A DNA stretch of 64,000 nt. It comes from Aulosira sp. FACHB-615 (GTDB taxonomy: Bacteria > Cyanobacteriota > Cyanobacteriia > Cyanobacteriales > Nostocaceae). The position numbers and the translations under genes are program-made. The stretch covers positions 186,001 through 250,000 of the forward strand of contig NZ_JACJSE010000010.1 of the NCBI RefSeq assembly GCF_014698045.1, read 5' to 3'. Below the pieces are notes generated by a model. The model was not told the DNA's origin and ran no database searches. It was given only the letters and a program-made list of their open reading frames with translations. This document shows positions 38,355 to 46,732 of the stretch, piece by piece (positions within the stretch are counted from its first letter, which is position 1; the number at the start of each line of letters is the position of its first letter).

Positions 38355-39128
38355 ATGATCAATAGACAAACATTCAACTCTTACATAACTTGTCCTAAAC
38401 CTAATCCTCAAGCTCAATTCAGGTTATTTTGCTTTCCCTATGCTGGTGGTAGCTCGCTAATTTTTCGCACATGGTATGCCAGCTTACCCCAAAATGTTGA
38501 AGTTTGCCCCATAGAACTTCCGGGACGAGGAAAGCAGATGAAAATACCTGCATTTACGCAAATGGAAACTTTGGTGAAAGCGATCGCACCCATCTTACTA
38601 CCATATTTAGACAAACCATTTGCTTTTTTCGGTCATAGTATGGGTGCATTGATCAGTGCTGCACTAGCTTGGCATCTTGCTGAAGAATATGACAAACAGC
38701 CATTGCACCTATTTGTTTCTGCTAGTCGCGCTCCCCAAATCCCATTATCAAAACCACCAATCCACACCCTACCAGAACATGAGTTTAAACAAAAACTGCG
38801 TCGTCTGAATGGTACACCTGCTTCAGTATTAGAAAATGACGAATTAATGCAGCTATTGATCCCTATCCTACGGGCAGATTTTACACTTTCCGAAACTTAT
38901 ATTTACACCCAACAACCCCAAGAAACACCGCTAGAATGCCCAATTACCGCCTTCGGTGGATTGGAAGACCAAGAAGTGAGTATTCAAGAACTAGAAGCGT
39001 GGCGATCGCTTACCAAAAATTCCTTTCAACTAGAAATATTCCCTGGAGACCACTTTTTTATACACTCATCCCCATCACTCTTACTCGCAAATCTAACCGC
39101 ATACTTCCAAGCCTTTAATTTAAGTTAA
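38355..39128 (+). CDS. Type II (editing) thioesterase
   Basis: From ATG 38355, with GAGG just ahead, the protein has 257 residues; TTG 38340 and ATG 38346 are in-frame alternatives. It shows LFCFPYAGGSS (oxyanion region), ELPGRG, FGHSMGAL with S95 as nucleophile, and GDHFFI with the catalytic His, as in GrsT/TycF-type enzymes. Such enzymes remove wrong acyl groups from stalled carrier domains. Unlike the fused TE of the last module it has the usual serine. Its location in the cluster tail fits that role. Confidence 0.92.
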   Translation: MINRQTFNSYITCPKPNPQAQFRLFCFPYAGGSSLIFRTWYASLPQNVEVCPIELPGRGKQMKIPAFTQMETLVKAIAPILLPYLDKPFAFFGHSMGALISAALAWHLAEEYDKQPLHLFVSASRAPQIPLSKPPIHTLPEHEFKQKLRRLNGTPASVLENDELMQLLIPILRADFTLSETYIYTQQPQETPLECPITAFGGLEDQEVSIQELEAWRSLTKNSFQLEIFPGDHFFIHSSPSLLLANLTAYFQAFNLS

Positions 39129-39497
39129 CCAATAACAATAAATCAACTTTAAATCATACTAATATAAAAAATCTATCTATAACAATAGCACTATAAAAAT
39201 ATAGTAATCAGCAATAACTGATCAACATTTCTCTACCTTATTCACCTTGTCTCAGTTATTCACATATCAGACTGCTATATCAAAATTCATATCTAATACC
39301 AAATTAAAAAATGATGGCGACAGATTGATGGCTCAAAAGCTTACCGATCAACCCTTACCAAATCCAAAATCTAAAATCTAAAATCCAAAATGGTATAACA
39401 TAACCTTGATTGATTCATGATTTTAAACACTAATTTATGAGTCCCCAATCTTTACTCCAAAACTCATTTTCTATTTCCCAGTAACCCAATAATTATA
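39129..39497. other. A/T-rich gap before the exporter gene
   Basis: No gene is seen. Around 39360-39390 there are repeated CCAAAATCTAAAAT heptad-like words, a common intergenic feature in Nostoc, and CAGACTGCTATA near 39268, which resembles one end of the family B element. A promoter for the exporter may lie here but I cannot place it. Confidence 0.5.
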
Positions 39498-40832
39498 ATG
39501 TCAAATTTAATGTCAGAACAACCAACTAACACCAGCCTACGGAACTTTCTCATTATTTGGCTAGGTCAACTAGTTTCGGGGATTGGTAGCCAAATGACCG
39601 GCATTGCTTTAGAAATTTGGGCATGGGAAACCACTGGACAAGCAACTACTCTCGCCCTCGTAGGCTTTTTTGGCTTACTTCCTAGCATTATTATTACTCC
39701 CATTAGCGGTATAATTGTAGACCGTTATAACCGGAAATTATTAATGATGTTTGGTGATACTGTTGCTGTTCTTGCAACTATTACCCTCCTATTTTTATAT
39801 ATCAACAATTTATTACAAATTTGGCATCTTTATGTGGCAGCAGCTTTTGTAGGTACTTTTAGCCAATTTCAATATTTAGCTTACTCTGCATCAGTATCAT
39901 TAATGATACCTAAACAACACTATACTCGTGCCAGCAGTCTTGAGTTTTTATCTCATCACAGTGCAATTATTATTGCGCCTGCTTTAGCAGGATATTTTTA
40001 TCAAGTAATTGGTTTATTTGGCATTTGGCTAATTGATATTTCCACTTTTATTGTTGCCATTTCCACTATTTTATTTATACCTATTCTCCAGCCTAGCCAA
40101 ACAGCAGAAAAACAAGAAGATTTTTGGCAAAATTTAGGGTATGGTGTGCGTTACCTGACTGCCCACAAAAGCCTTCTATTACTATTAGTCATTAACTTAT
40201 TATTTTTCTTTGCCCACGACCTAGGAGGTTCACTTTACATACCCATGATTCTCGCCCGCACAGGTAATGATACTTTAGTGCTGGGTAACTTAATCACAGC
40301 CGCAGGATTTGGTGGTGTGTTGGGAGCCTTAATTGTGAATAAGTGGGGAGGTTTCAAAGACAAAATTAGAGGTATTTTACTGGGAATGATGGGTGTTGGT
40401 TTAACAAAAATAGTATTTGGTTTAGGTCGAACTTTGTGGGTGTGGATTCCTCCACAATTTTTGTGTTCTTTAAGTTTTACAGCCGGTGGAAGCGCCGATA
40501 ACGCAATCTGGTTAGCTAAAGTAGCGCCTAATGTGCAAGGAAGGGTTTTTGCTGCACGCTCTTTGCTTTTACAATTAGCTTCAGCTGTTGCCGTTTTAGT
40601 TGCTGGCCCCCTAGCAGATAAAGTATTTATCCCTGCTTTTAGTCAAGAAGGTAGCATGGCGGGTCTTTTAGGAGGAATATTCGGGGCTGGTACGGCTGGG
40701 GGACTGGCAATGTTATATGTAATTTGTGCGGTGTGTATGTTTTTGGTAGGGTTAGCTGGATTGAGTGTGCCACTGCTCCGAAATTTGGAAAAGATTTTAC
40801 CCGACTATGAAGAAAAAGTATCTGCTGAATGA
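39498..40832 (+). CDS. MFS efflux protein (EntS/MFS_3-like)
   Basis: The 444-residue protein has about 12 hydrophobic segments. The first is FLIIWLGQLVSGIGSQMTGIALEIW; the loop after the second is GIIVDRYNRKLLMM, the major-facilitator motif between helices 2 and 3. The layout resembles the enterobactin exporter EntS and macrolide efflux proteins. As the last gene of the cluster it most likely exports the peptide or confers self-protection. ATG 39510 is a second possible start. Substrate unknown. Confidence 0.85.
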   Translation: MSNLMSEQPTNTSLRNFLIIWLGQLVSGIGSQMTGIALEIWAWETTGQATTLALVGFFGLLPSIIITPISGIIVDRYNRKLLMMFGDTVAVLATITLLFLYINNLLQIWHLYVAAAFVGTFSQFQYLAYSASVSLMIPKQHYTRASSLEFLSHHSAIIIAPALAGYFYQVIGLFGIWLIDISTFIVAISTILFIPILQPSQTAEKQEDFWQNLGYGVRYLTAHKSLLLLLVINLLFFFAHDLGGSLYIPMILARTGNDTLVLGNLITAAGFGGVLGALIVNKWGGFKDKIRGILLGMMGVGLTKIVFGLGRTLWVWIPPQFLCSLSFTAGGSADNAIWLAKVAPNVQGRVFAARSLLLQLASAVAVLVAGPLADKVFIPAFSQEGSMAGLLGGIFGAGTAGGLAMLYVICAVCMFLVGLAGLSVPLLRNLEKILPDYEEKVSAE

Positions 40833-40838
40833 GGATTG

Positions 40839-40941
40839 TATAGCAATCCTAAATGATTTATAAACCTTCCTCTCCCTTGTCTATCCCCTCCTCCTTGTCT
40901 CCCTTGTCTTTGTTATTCACACACCAACTAAGACTGCTATA
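40839..40941. mobile_element. MITE-like element, family B, with altered interior
   Basis: It has ends TATAGCAATCCTAAAT and AGACTGCTATA, seven bases after the exporter stop. The interior is a pyrimidine-rich CCTTGTC repeat block instead of the usual core. It lies at the border between the biosynthetic cluster and the iron-stress genes. Confidence 0.65.
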
Positions 40942-40983
40942 GTGGCTCAATATATCGCACTGAGTCAGAAATCATTGTGTATT

Positions 40984-41042
40984 AGCCTGCGAATGCAGGC
41001 TTTGTTTGTATAGTTCCAGACTTCAGTCTGAGGGGTTTATTT
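40984..41042. repeat. Tandem palindromes
   Basis: A perfect hairpin AGCCTGC-GAAT-GCAGGCT (40984-41001) is followed by CCAGACTTCAGTCTGAGG (41015-41032), which also occurs at 38259-38276. Just after, CCTAACGGTTGGTGAGCG (about 41067-41084) leads into the inverted copy of the GGTTCGGCTTCGCTCACC repeat. Confidence 0.65.
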
Positions 41043-41066
41043 TTACCTTCGGTTAGTGAGTGTAGC

Positions 41067-41354
41067 CTAACGGTTGGTGAGCGTAGCCGAACCACCGCCT
41101 TCTGTCCTACAATCAATTTCTAGAGATTTCTTGATTTGTTTCAATTGCTTCCAAAGTTGGTGAATTTGTTTGTAAGCGTCTTCAGCAGAAATTTTCCCTC
41201 CTGTTTGTAAACTACAAATATAGTTAACTCGTTGAGAAAAATCTTGTAGATGTGCATTGAACGTTATATTCTCTGCTTTTAATTGTCCATGATATGGATT
41301 ACGAGGATAGAGAAAGTCACATAATTCAGCCAAAAAATCAGAGTTAGTATTCAT
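41067..41354 (-). CDS. Small conserved cyanobacterial protein, unknown function
   Basis: From the ATG at 41354 it has 95 residues; an in-frame TTG lies nine bases earlier. The body (DFLYPRNPYHGQL, NAHLQDFSQRVNYIC, GGKISAEDAYKQIHQLWKQLK) looks like a short helical protein that I have the impression recurs in cyanobacteria, but I cannot name a function. The last 14 or so residues are encoded by an intergenic repeat (GGTTCGGCTACGCTCACC), so the natural C-terminus was probably extended when the repeat arrived. It is the last gene of the iron-stress run. Confidence 0.65.
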   Translation of the reverse strand: MNTNSDFLAELCDFLYPRNPYHGQLKAENITFNAHLQDFSQRVNYICSLQTGGKISAEDAYKQIHQLWKQLKQIKKSLEIDCRTEGGGSATLTNR

Positions 41355-41423
41355 GAGAGTCAATTAAGAATAGGTTAAATACGCAGTTTTCCAAGTTCTA
41401 CACATACAAAATTAATTTGCTGA

Positions 41424-41708
41424 TCAGCCTTTTTTATCTAACTTCCAAATGCGCCCTGATTGACAAGCATTACAAGCAGCCGTTTTTGGCTCAAAATCAA
41501 GACAGCTAATCGCCTGTTCAGAACAGGCTTTCTTTGGGTGTACTGTACATTTAAGCCGATAGTCATTAGTAAAAAACTCGCACTTATGACAAGGAATTTG
41601 ATGTAACCTCCACAAAAAACTAATTCCTTTTTCGAGAGTTGTCCACACGCTCCAAAATAATAAAACCATGATTGTCCAGGCTAATAAGGCACATAAAATT
41701 ATAGCCAT
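41424..41708 (-). CDS. Small membrane-anchored Cys-rich protein
   Basis: The 94-residue protein has one N-terminal membrane segment (about residues 2-22). A soluble part follows with seven cysteines: CHKC, KCTVHPKKAC, SCLDFEP and CNAC. The CxxCxFF...LKCTVHP...CLDFEP arrangement looks like a conserved cyanobacterial module, possibly metal-binding. It follows the second antenna gene on the same strand after a 118-base gap. A role in iron handling or antenna assembly is only suggested by place. Confidence 0.65.
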   Translation of the reverse strand: MAIILCALLAWTIMVLLFWSVWTTLEKGISFLWRLHQIPCHKCEFFTNDYRLKCTVHPKKACSEQAISCLDFEPKTAACNACQSGRIWKLDKKG

Positions 41709-41826
41709 TGCTATTTATTACTCCAAAAAAGTTTTAAGAAATTGCCTACAGTTCAAAAATTCAACCGTAGGCAAAGGAAGGAACATGAGAATAGCTAATG
41801 TTGAGGAAAGAGGAAAATAGAAATAA

Positions 41827-42789
41827 TTAGGAAATGCTACGCGCTCTCCAACTGTGCCAAACATAGCCAACAAAGGCTAAGACTCCGAGAATTAATTGGG
41901 TAGTTGTTGCCACAAAACGTTCTGAACCGTAAAACTCAGTGGGAAAAACTGTAGTGTTATATCCCACAAAACTAGCAGAAATCCAAGCCATTAAAGCTAA
42001 ACCAAGCAAACTGTAAGCTAGAATTTCTTCCCCGTTTTTGATTGGTAAAAATTTTCTGACCCAAGCAAATGGCTGTAGGAGAATATGCCAGATACCACCC
42101 AGAATTAAAATTCCTCCAATCCAGATATGACCGCCAATGACATCTTCTAGGTTGTCAACGCTGGCTATTCCTAAAGGATGCCAAGCATGATTTTTTAACC
42201 CTACTAAATAACTAAAAATTACAATAGGGTTGAGAGTCGGGTTATTAATTAGGCTGACATCACCTAAATGAGTATCATAAATACCACCAACAAACATGGC
42301 TTTGATCACAAGTAAGAATGCCCCTAAACCTAAAATAATTAAATGATGTCCTAAAATTAAACTTAATTGTTTAGGGTCATTCCATTCATAGTGAAATCTT
42401 GCAGTTCTGCCACCGTTGTTGTGTAAAATCGCTGGGGCGCGAAATACATGAAATAGTCCACCTGCACCCAAAACCGCAGATGCAATTAAATGCAATACAC
42501 CAATTACAAAATAAGGATAGGTATCAACTACTTTACCCCCAGCACCTACTCCCCAACCTAAAGTTGCTAAGTGCGGTAATAAAGTCAAACCTTGTTCATA
42601 CATAGGAAGATCAGGAACAAAGCGCAGAACTTCTGAGATAGTAGTTGTCCCAGCCCAAAACATAATTAATCCTGCATGAGCCAGATGAGCGCCTAATAAT
42701 TGACCAGATAAATCGGTTAAACGGGAATTACCAATTAACCAAGCTAATTTTGTATTGGTTGCAAAGGTTTTATCAGTAGAAATTACCAC
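41827..42789 (-). CDS. IsiA/Pcb-family chlorophyll antenna protein (second copy)
   Basis: The 320-residue protein is a six-helix CP43-like antenna: GAHLAHAGLIMFWAG, LLPHLATLGWGVG, PYFVIGVLHLIASAVLGAGGLFH, FHYEWNDPKQL, ILGHHL and GGHIWIGGILILGGIWH supply the chlorophyll-binding His residues. It is more diverged than the neighbouring IsiA and has a shorter last lumenal loop. I read a GTG start (complement of 42787-42789) because AGAGGAC lies just upstream on that strand. It follows isiA by 107 bases and is probably co-expressed. The role would be light harvesting or energy dissipation around photosystem I under iron starvation. Confidence 0.85.
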   Translation of the reverse strand: MVISTDKTFATNTKLAWLIGNSRLTDLSGQLLGAHLAHAGLIMFWAGTTTISEVLRFVPDLPMYEQGLTLLPHLATLGWGVGAGGKVVDTYPYFVIGVLHLIASAVLGAGGLFHVFRAPAILHNNGGRTARFHYEWNDPKQLSLILGHHLIILGLGAFLLVIKAMFVGGIYDTHLGDVSLINNPTLNPIVIFSYLVGLKNHAWHPLGIASVDNLEDVIGGHIWIGGILILGGIWHILLQPFAWVRKFLPIKNGEEILAYSLLGLALMAWISASFVGYNTTVFPTEFYGSERFVATTTQLILGVLAFVGYVWHSWRARSIS

Positions 42790-42896
42790 TGTTATCTGTC
42801 CTCTTGAGAAAGGTGCTGAGTTTGTATAGACTCAGCACGTTAAACTGATCCTTATCACTCAGAGATCGATGTCAACAATTGACAACTGACGACTGA

Positions 42897-43931
42897 TTAT
42901 TCAATACTGCTAATGGCATTCAATGATTTTTCAACTTCTCTAAAGTCAACACCAATAGCTCGTAGGGCGTGCCACAAATGACCTTGTAAGAAAAAGAAAG
43001 CTAAGAAAAAGTGGGCGTTAGCTAACCATGCTCTAGAACTAAAATCGCCATTGGCTAACTTAACAGTATCGGCAAAATAAGGAGTGACACCCAGTTTCAG
43101 TTCTAAGGGCGCACCATAAAACTCTACAGGATAAGCTAAGGTGTTGACAGCACAGAAGTAAGCTGCAACAAATCCAGCTAAGGCAATACCACCTAAAGAG
43201 TAAGAAAGAATTGCTTCTCCAGAAAAGATTAAGAGCTTTTTCGCCCAAGGTAAAGGTTCTTGAATAATGTGCCAGATCCCGCCACCAATGAGGATTAAAC
43301 CTACATAGATATGACCACCAACTAAGTCTTCTAGGTTATTAACATCTACAAAATGAGTTTGATAGCCATAGATAACCAACGGGTTGAGGGTAGGGTTAGT
43401 AACTACTCTGACAGCATGAGTTACGGAGTCGTATAGCCCTCCCCAGAACATAGCTTTGCCGACCAATAATAAAGCAGCTACACCCAAAAATAAAAGATGA
43501 TGACCTAAAATCAACCCAAGTTGTTTAGGATCATTCCATTCAAAGTGAAATTTACGTGCAGAACCAGTTGTATTTTTTAAGTTGCGTGGTGCTTTGAAGG
43601 TATGAAATAGCGCACCTGCTCCCAGAACGGCGGACGAGATTAAATGCAAGGCTCCGATGAGGAAATAAGGGTAGCTATCGACTATCTGACCAGCTGCACC
43701 AATACCAATACCCAAAGTAGCTAAATGGGGAAGCAGGATGAGTCCTTGTTCTCCCATCGGAATTTCAGGCTTATAACGAGAGATTTCAAACCATGTAAAT
43801 GCCCCTGCCCAAAACATCGAAAGTGCGGCTTGGGCTACGTGTGCGCCGATAAATAAGCCAGAGAGATTGGCAAAGCGGGCGTTACCAACCCACCAACCAT
43901 ATTTGACGTTGGGATTATCGTATGTCTGCAT
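42897..43931 (-). CDS. isiA: Iron-stress chlorophyll-binding protein IsiA
   Basis: The 344-residue length and the start MQTYDNPNVKYGWWVGNARFA are typical of IsiA (CP43'). It has six predicted helices with GAHVAQAALSMFWAG, HLATLGIGIGAAG, HFEWNDPKQLGLILGHHL and GGHIYVGLILIGGGIWH, and lacks the large lumenal loop of CP43. IsiA forms rings around photosystem I in iron-starved thylakoids. A 494-base upstream gap holds a Fur-box-like site at 44180-44194. It stands between an isiC-like gene and a second antenna gene. Confidence 0.92.
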   Translation of the reverse strand: MQTYDNPNVKYGWWVGNARFANLSGLFIGAHVAQAALSMFWAGAFTWFEISRYKPEIPMGEQGLILLPHLATLGIGIGAAGQIVDSYPYFLIGALHLISSAVLGAGALFHTFKAPRNLKNTTGSARKFHFEWNDPKQLGLILGHHLLFLGVAALLLVGKAMFWGGLYDSVTHAVRVVTNPTLNPLVIYGYQTHFVDVNNLEDLVGGHIYVGLILIGGGIWHIIQEPLPWAKKLLIFSGEAILSYSLGGIALAGFVAAYFCAVNTLAYPVEFYGAPLELKLGVTPYFADTVKLANGDFSSRAWLANAHFFLAFFFLQGHLWHALRAIGVDFREVEKSLNAISSIE

Positions 43932-44425
43932 TGGTTTCTAATCTATGAGTTGTTGCTAGAAATACTCAAGTAGTGACTAATTAACTTCAAAGTTCAACAG
44001 TTGACACAATAACCGATACAACAAGGCAAAAGTCAAAGGGCAAAAGGAAAAAGAAGGAATATTGATACCACAAGCCTTTGAGCAATTTCTTATGGTCTGT
44101 TTATTTACGCCAACCTGTACTAGAGAGAATTTTAAGCTTGAAGTTAATAGTTGGTTTGTTGCTTACAAATCTAATTTATTGAAAATTATTCTTAATAGCA
44201 ATAGGTATTACAAAACTTAACAATTAGAAATTAGGAGTAATTAAACAGCAAAAAACAGACGACAAGAGTTGATTTTGTCGCTGTCTAAATGTTAGATAAA
44301 AATTAACTAGGGAAGTATTTATGACCCTAGAGTATGTACGGAGGTTCTATTTGGGAAATAGAGGAAGGAGACAAGAGAGAGAAGTTTGTTTGATAAAGTT
44401 TGGAGAATAAATAAAGTGTCTGTGG
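43932..44425. other. Upstream region of isiA
   Basis: No gene in this 494-base stretch. It is A/T-rich, holds the Fur-box-like site, and is long enough for a separate isiA promoter and leader. No close -10/-35 pair can be fixed by eye. A purine-rich GGAAGGAGACAAGAGAGAG lies near 44363-44381. Confidence 0.5.
44180..44194 (-). promoter_or_regulatory. Fur-box-like site upstream of isiA
   Basis: On the - strand the 15 bases read TAAGAAT-A-ATTTTCA. Against the 7-1-7 Fur consensus TGATAAT-N-ATTATCA, 11 of 14 positions agree. The site is about 250 bases ahead of the isiA start. Iron-dependent Fur repression of isi genes is established in cyanobacteria; binding here is inference. Confidence 0.5.
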
Positions 44426-45178
44426 TTAATTTTTCAAAGTGATAGAAAATAGTTGAGTTTTAGCTATGATTGGTGAATGATATGGTTGCCAAAAGCGTAA
44501 TATGGCTTCTCCAACTGGCTGGGGGTAGAAGTAGTGAAAGAAATGATATCCTTTGGAATATTCCCAGAAATCATCTTCTGGTTTAAACATTTTCAACCAT
44601 TTTTCTAATGTTGGGGAATTGACAATCGGATCATTCTGACTCCCACAAACCATCATTGGCATAGAAACGCCACCTGTAGGTAAGTCAATTAACTTAAATA
44701 GAGAGTGGGATAAAGGTGTTTGCTCTAAGTCTCTCTTTAATACGGCGATTAGTTTTTTGGTAGTGTTATGTGGTTGTTCACCAAATAGATGACGAACGGT
44801 ATTTGCTAATATCTGTTCACGACTGATAGGAAATAATTGTCGTTGCAGATAATAGTGGACATGCCAAGTGTTTGCAGGTTGAGAGGCGACAGATAAAAGC
44901 ACAAGCGATCGCACTTTTTCGGGATATCGCCGCGCATAAGTCAGAGCGATCGCACCACCCGCACCATGACCTGCTAAATTTATTGGGTAAGCACATGCTG
45001 ATAAAAACTCATCCAATAAATCTACAGCCTCATCTATGGAACTGCCTTCATCTTTACCGGAACGATATTCCCACTGAGCTACATTTACATATTGCGAGAT
45101 GTATTGTAATAAGGGTTGATCGAAACGCTGCAATACAGGACTAGAACTAATCCATACAACATCAATATCATCATACAT
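44426..45178 (-). CDS. isiC: Alpha/beta-hydrolase-fold protein, IsiC-like, nucleophile replaced
   Basis: The 250-residue protein has the hydrolase fold: AGHGAGGAIALTYARRYP at the nucleophile elbow, MPMMVCGSQNDPIV with the acid, and KGYHFFHYF with a His. The elbow is GHGAG, so Gly stands where Ser, Cys or Asp should be, which argues against normal hydrolysis. Its position next to flavodoxin and isiA fits IsiC, the third product of isi operons, whose function is not known to me. It starts 128 bases after the flavodoxin stop on the same strand. The symbol rests mainly on context. Confidence 0.6.
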   Translation of the reverse strand: MYDDIDVVWISSSPVLQRFDQPLLQYISQYVNVAQWEYRSGKDEGSSIDEAVDLLDEFLSACAYPINLAGHGAGGAIALTYARRYPEKVRSLVLLSVASQPANTWHVHYYLQRQLFPISREQILANTVRHLFGEQPHNTTKKLIAVLKRDLEQTPLSHSLFKLIDLPTGGVSMPMMVCGSQNDPIVNSPTLEKWLKMFKPEDDFWEYSKGYHFFHYFYPQPVGEAILRFWQPYHSPIIAKTQLFSITLKN

Positions 45179-45306
45179 AAAAACTCTATAACCTCAAAGA
45201 TTTATGACATTCAATCATCAGGTATATAAACTGTCAGGATCAGAAATTACGCACCAAAATTGTCTATATATGTGCGTAATTTCTGCCCTAAATTCTGATA
45301 CTCACA

Positions 45307-45819
45307 CTACAAACCAAACTCTCTTTTTAACTGGGATACCCAATCTTTTATCCGTTTATCTGTTAAATCAGATTGATTATCCTCATCAATAGCTAACCCG
45401 ACGAATTTGCCATTTTTTAAAGCTTTAGAATCGTTAAAGTCATAACCGTCAGTTGACCAATAGCCGACAGTTTTTCCTCCGCGTTGAGAAATCTTTTCTT
45501 CTAAAATTCCCATTGCATCCTGAAAATTATCAGCATATCCAATTTGGTCGCCAGTTCCAAAATAAGCAACTACTTTACCACTAAAATTTATGTCGTCTAG
45601 TTCGGGAAAAAAGCCTTCCCAATCACTTTGTAATTCACCAACATTCCAAGTAGGACAACCAATAATCAGATATTGATACTCTTCAAAATCAACAGTATCC
45701 GCTTGAGAAATATCGTGTAGTGTGACTACACCATTACCAAACTCATCCCGAATGATTTCCGCCACAGATTCAGTCTTACCTGTTTGAGTACCGTAGAATA
45801 AGCCAATTTTTTGCGACAT
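45307..45819 (-). CDS. isiB: Flavodoxin IsiB
   Basis: From the ATG at 45819 (sequence MSQKIGLFYGTQTGKTE) it has 170 residues, the usual length of cyanobacterial long-chain flavodoxin; the frame stays open 12 bases further up. GTQTGKT is the FMN phosphate loop. PTWNVGELQSDW gives the Trp and YFGTGDQIGYADNF the Tyr that stack on the flavin. The KTVGYWSTDGYDF loop marks the long-chain class. It replaces ferredoxin in photosynthetic electron transfer when iron is short. Here it is the first gene of the isi run instead of following isiA. Confidence 0.95.
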   Translation of the reverse strand: MSQKIGLFYGTQTGKTESVAEIIRDEFGNGVVTLHDISQADTVDFEEYQYLIIGCPTWNVGELQSDWEGFFPELDDINFSGKVVAYFGTGDQIGYADNFQDAMGILEEKISQRGGKTVGYWSTDGYDFNDSKALKNGKFVGLAIDEDNQSDLTDKRIKDWVSQLKREFGL

Positions 45820-46312
45820 CTTCAACCCCAATATTGAGAAAGTTTACTATTGATCATCAACAAATATCTAGCTCTTAGCGATGATATTTGCAGCAAAATA
45901 AACTATGTCTGTTGTTCTCAACAGACAAAAAGCAGTTTTGCATCTTATTTGGCTAAAGCTTCTGGACTTTGGATGCCATATCTGATGTTAGCTATATAAT
46001 TGCCAAACTTATTGAGATATATATTCAATAAGCTTTGAGCATATCTTATCAGATTTATTGAGATAGTTTGTCAGTAAAAGCAAAAAATTTTTGTAAAAAT
46101 GCAAGATGAATAGGACTGGCGTGTATACAGAGAGCCTGTAGAGAATGGGTGTAAGGGTATAGAAGTGTAAATATTTACTCCCTGCCCCTGTTTTTTTTAC
46201 ACCTACACCCTTGTTTTAAACTGCTATAGTAGTTCTTGGTTGGATGAGGTAGACTTTATCTAACCAAAAATCGCCATAGTACAATTTTTGTGATTAGTAA
46301 CATTCTAAAAAT
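45820..46312. other. Divergent promoter region, isiB and CAAD gene
   Basis: No gene in these 493 bases. An inverted pair TATTGA..TCAATA around 46010-46029 contains TGAGATATATATTCA (46013-46027), which matches the Fur consensus at only 9 of 14 positions; it may be a weak operator. TTGATCATCAA near 45849 is palindromic. The part near 46160-46232 ends with AAACTGCTATAG, like an end of a family B element. Confidence 0.4.
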
Positions 46313-46732
46313 ATGGCACTCGAACAAGAATTTCATTCTATAGATGTGACATCTTCAACAAGTACAGTCGCCATTGAAGGTGTAGATACACAAAACTTAC
46401 CAAAGCTACCACCTGCGGGTAAATCTCAGACGCAATGGCAGCAAGTATCTCAGTTTTTAGAGCAGTTCCCTGATAATTTAAATCGTTTTTGGCAGGCATA
46501 CCAATTGCCTTTGATAGCTGTAGTTGTAGTTTTGGCAGCTACTGTTACACTGAGAGTTGCGATCGCCATACTCAATGCCATTAATGACCTGCCCCTGTTA
46601 GAACCAACGTTAGAGTTAATTGGCATTGTTTACTCCACTTGGTTTGTATTGCGTTATCTTTTACAAGCTTCCACTCGCCAAGAATTGTGGGCAGAAATTC
46701 GCGTTTTAACAGCCCAAGTTTTAGGAGATTGA
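46313..46732 (+). CDS. CAAD-domain thylakoid membrane protein
   Basis: The 139-residue protein has a variable polar N-terminus. It then shows the CAAD pattern: WQAYQLPLIAVVVVLAATVTLRVAIAILNAINDLPLLEPTLELIG is split here into two hydrophobic helices, followed by GIVYSTWFVLRYL and RQELWAEI. CAAD is a cyanobacterial domain found in some aminoacyl-tRNA synthetases and in stand-alone proteins, and anchors proteins in thylakoid membranes. The related plant CURT1 proteins bend thylakoids. It is transcribed away from isiB. Confidence 0.85.
   Translation: MALEQEFHSIDVTSSTSTVAIEGVDTQNLPKLPPAGKSQTQWQQVSQFLEQFPDNLNRFWQAYQLPLIAVVVVLAATVTLRVAIAILNAINDLPLLEPTLELIGIVYSTWFVLRYLLQASTRQELWAEIRVLTAQVLGD

Noticed and set aside
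1..40832. Cluster as microcystin, nodularin or aeruginosin
   Set aside because: Only the alanine code resembles microcystin synthetase. There is no Adda-type PKS with aminotransferase or methyltransferase, and no Choi-forming genes.
46013..46027. Fur box upstream of isiB
   Set aside because: Only 9 of 14 consensus positions match in A/T-rich DNA, so it is too weak to list as a separate site, unlike the 11 of 14 match upstream of isiA.
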